Of a stretch of 64,000 bases of DNA, positions 63,974-64,000 are shown one piece after another; the stretch's first letter is position 1, and the number at the start of each line of letters is the position of its first letter. This DNA comes from Streptomyces sp. NRRL B-24484 (GTDB taxonomy: Bacteria; Actinomycetota; Actinomycetes; Streptomycetales; Streptomycetaceae). The notes below the pieces were generated by a model. It ran no database searches, was not told the DNA's origin, and saw only the letters and a program-made list of their open reading frames with translations. The position numbers and the translations under genes were made by a program. The stretch covers positions 1-64,000 of the forward strand of contig NZ_JOAI01000019.1 of assembly GCF_000717715.1 (NCBI RefSeq), given 5' to 3'.

Positions 63974-64000
63974 AGCTCGTTCGGGTGCAGCTCGTACAGG

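Noticed and set aside
1..64000. CRISPR arrays, rRNA, intact tRNA, replication origin
   Set aside because: No regularly spaced repeats, rRNA signatures, complete cloverleaf or DnaA-box cluster was seen.

Overview
The window is very GC-rich DNA with strong third-position G/C bias, frequent GTG starts, long antisense shadow frames, many secreted multi-domain hydrolases with ricin-type (CBM13) modules, a SapA-type spore protein and a DUF6343-like protein. Together these point to a chromosome of Streptomyces, Kitasatospora or a close relative. The mix of intact genes, insertion-sequence remnants and decayed genes looks like an accessory or arm region. All calls come from reading the sequence; no database search was possible.

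Region 1 (1-5472, minus strand): two tandem paralogous LuxR/LAL-type ATPase regulators. The upstream copy has lost about 142 nt and one more base near its HTH, which leaves one reading frame open through both genes. Region 2 (5.5-26.8 kb): a secreted glycan-degradation island. It holds a GH27 alpha-galactosidase with two NPCBM domains, an IS1182-like remnant with both terminal inverted repeats, a GH20 beta-N-acetylhexosaminidase, a second GH27 enzyme with CBM13, a secreted phosphoesterase and a secreted Ig-domain protein. Between these lies a partly decayed amino-sugar/galactosamine uptake and catabolism locus: two ROK proteins, broken ABC binding-protein and permease genes, a shrunken SIS-domain gene, a class II aldolase and a histidine phosphatase.

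Region 3 (26.8-30.2 kb): small unrecognised genes and frameshifted remnants, some resembling immunity or DUF proteins. Region 4 (30.2-37.4 kb): the most interesting intact locus, a six-gene operon with three stop/start overlaps. It encodes a DyP-type peroxidase, a BBE-type FAD oxidoreductase, a sugar-dehydrogenase small-subunit-like protein, a GMC dehydrogenase with a three-cysteine iron-sulfur motif, a ferritin-like protein and an ABM-type monooxygenase. No export signal, cytochrome subunit or regulator is visible.

Region 5 (37.4-48.6 kb): hypothetical proteins, SapA, an NTF2-like protein, a lipoprotein candidate, a DUF427 protein, an orphan bL12 C-terminal-like protein and many remnants (LexA HTH piece, FMN-binding piece, hydrolase piece, ISL3 transposase piece). 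Region 6 (48.9-64 kb): an alpha/beta hydrolase divergent from a MarR regulator with a palindromic operator, a HEAT-like protein, a HAD hydrolase, two tandem secreted alpha/beta-hydrolase peptidases, a CBS protein, a DUF4190/septum-formation-like membrane protein, a DHFR-like reductase, a GNAT protein, a nitrilase-family protein lacking its catalytic cysteine, a transketolase/zinc-dehydrogenase fusion scar, a DUF6343-like protein and a 31-residue ORF.
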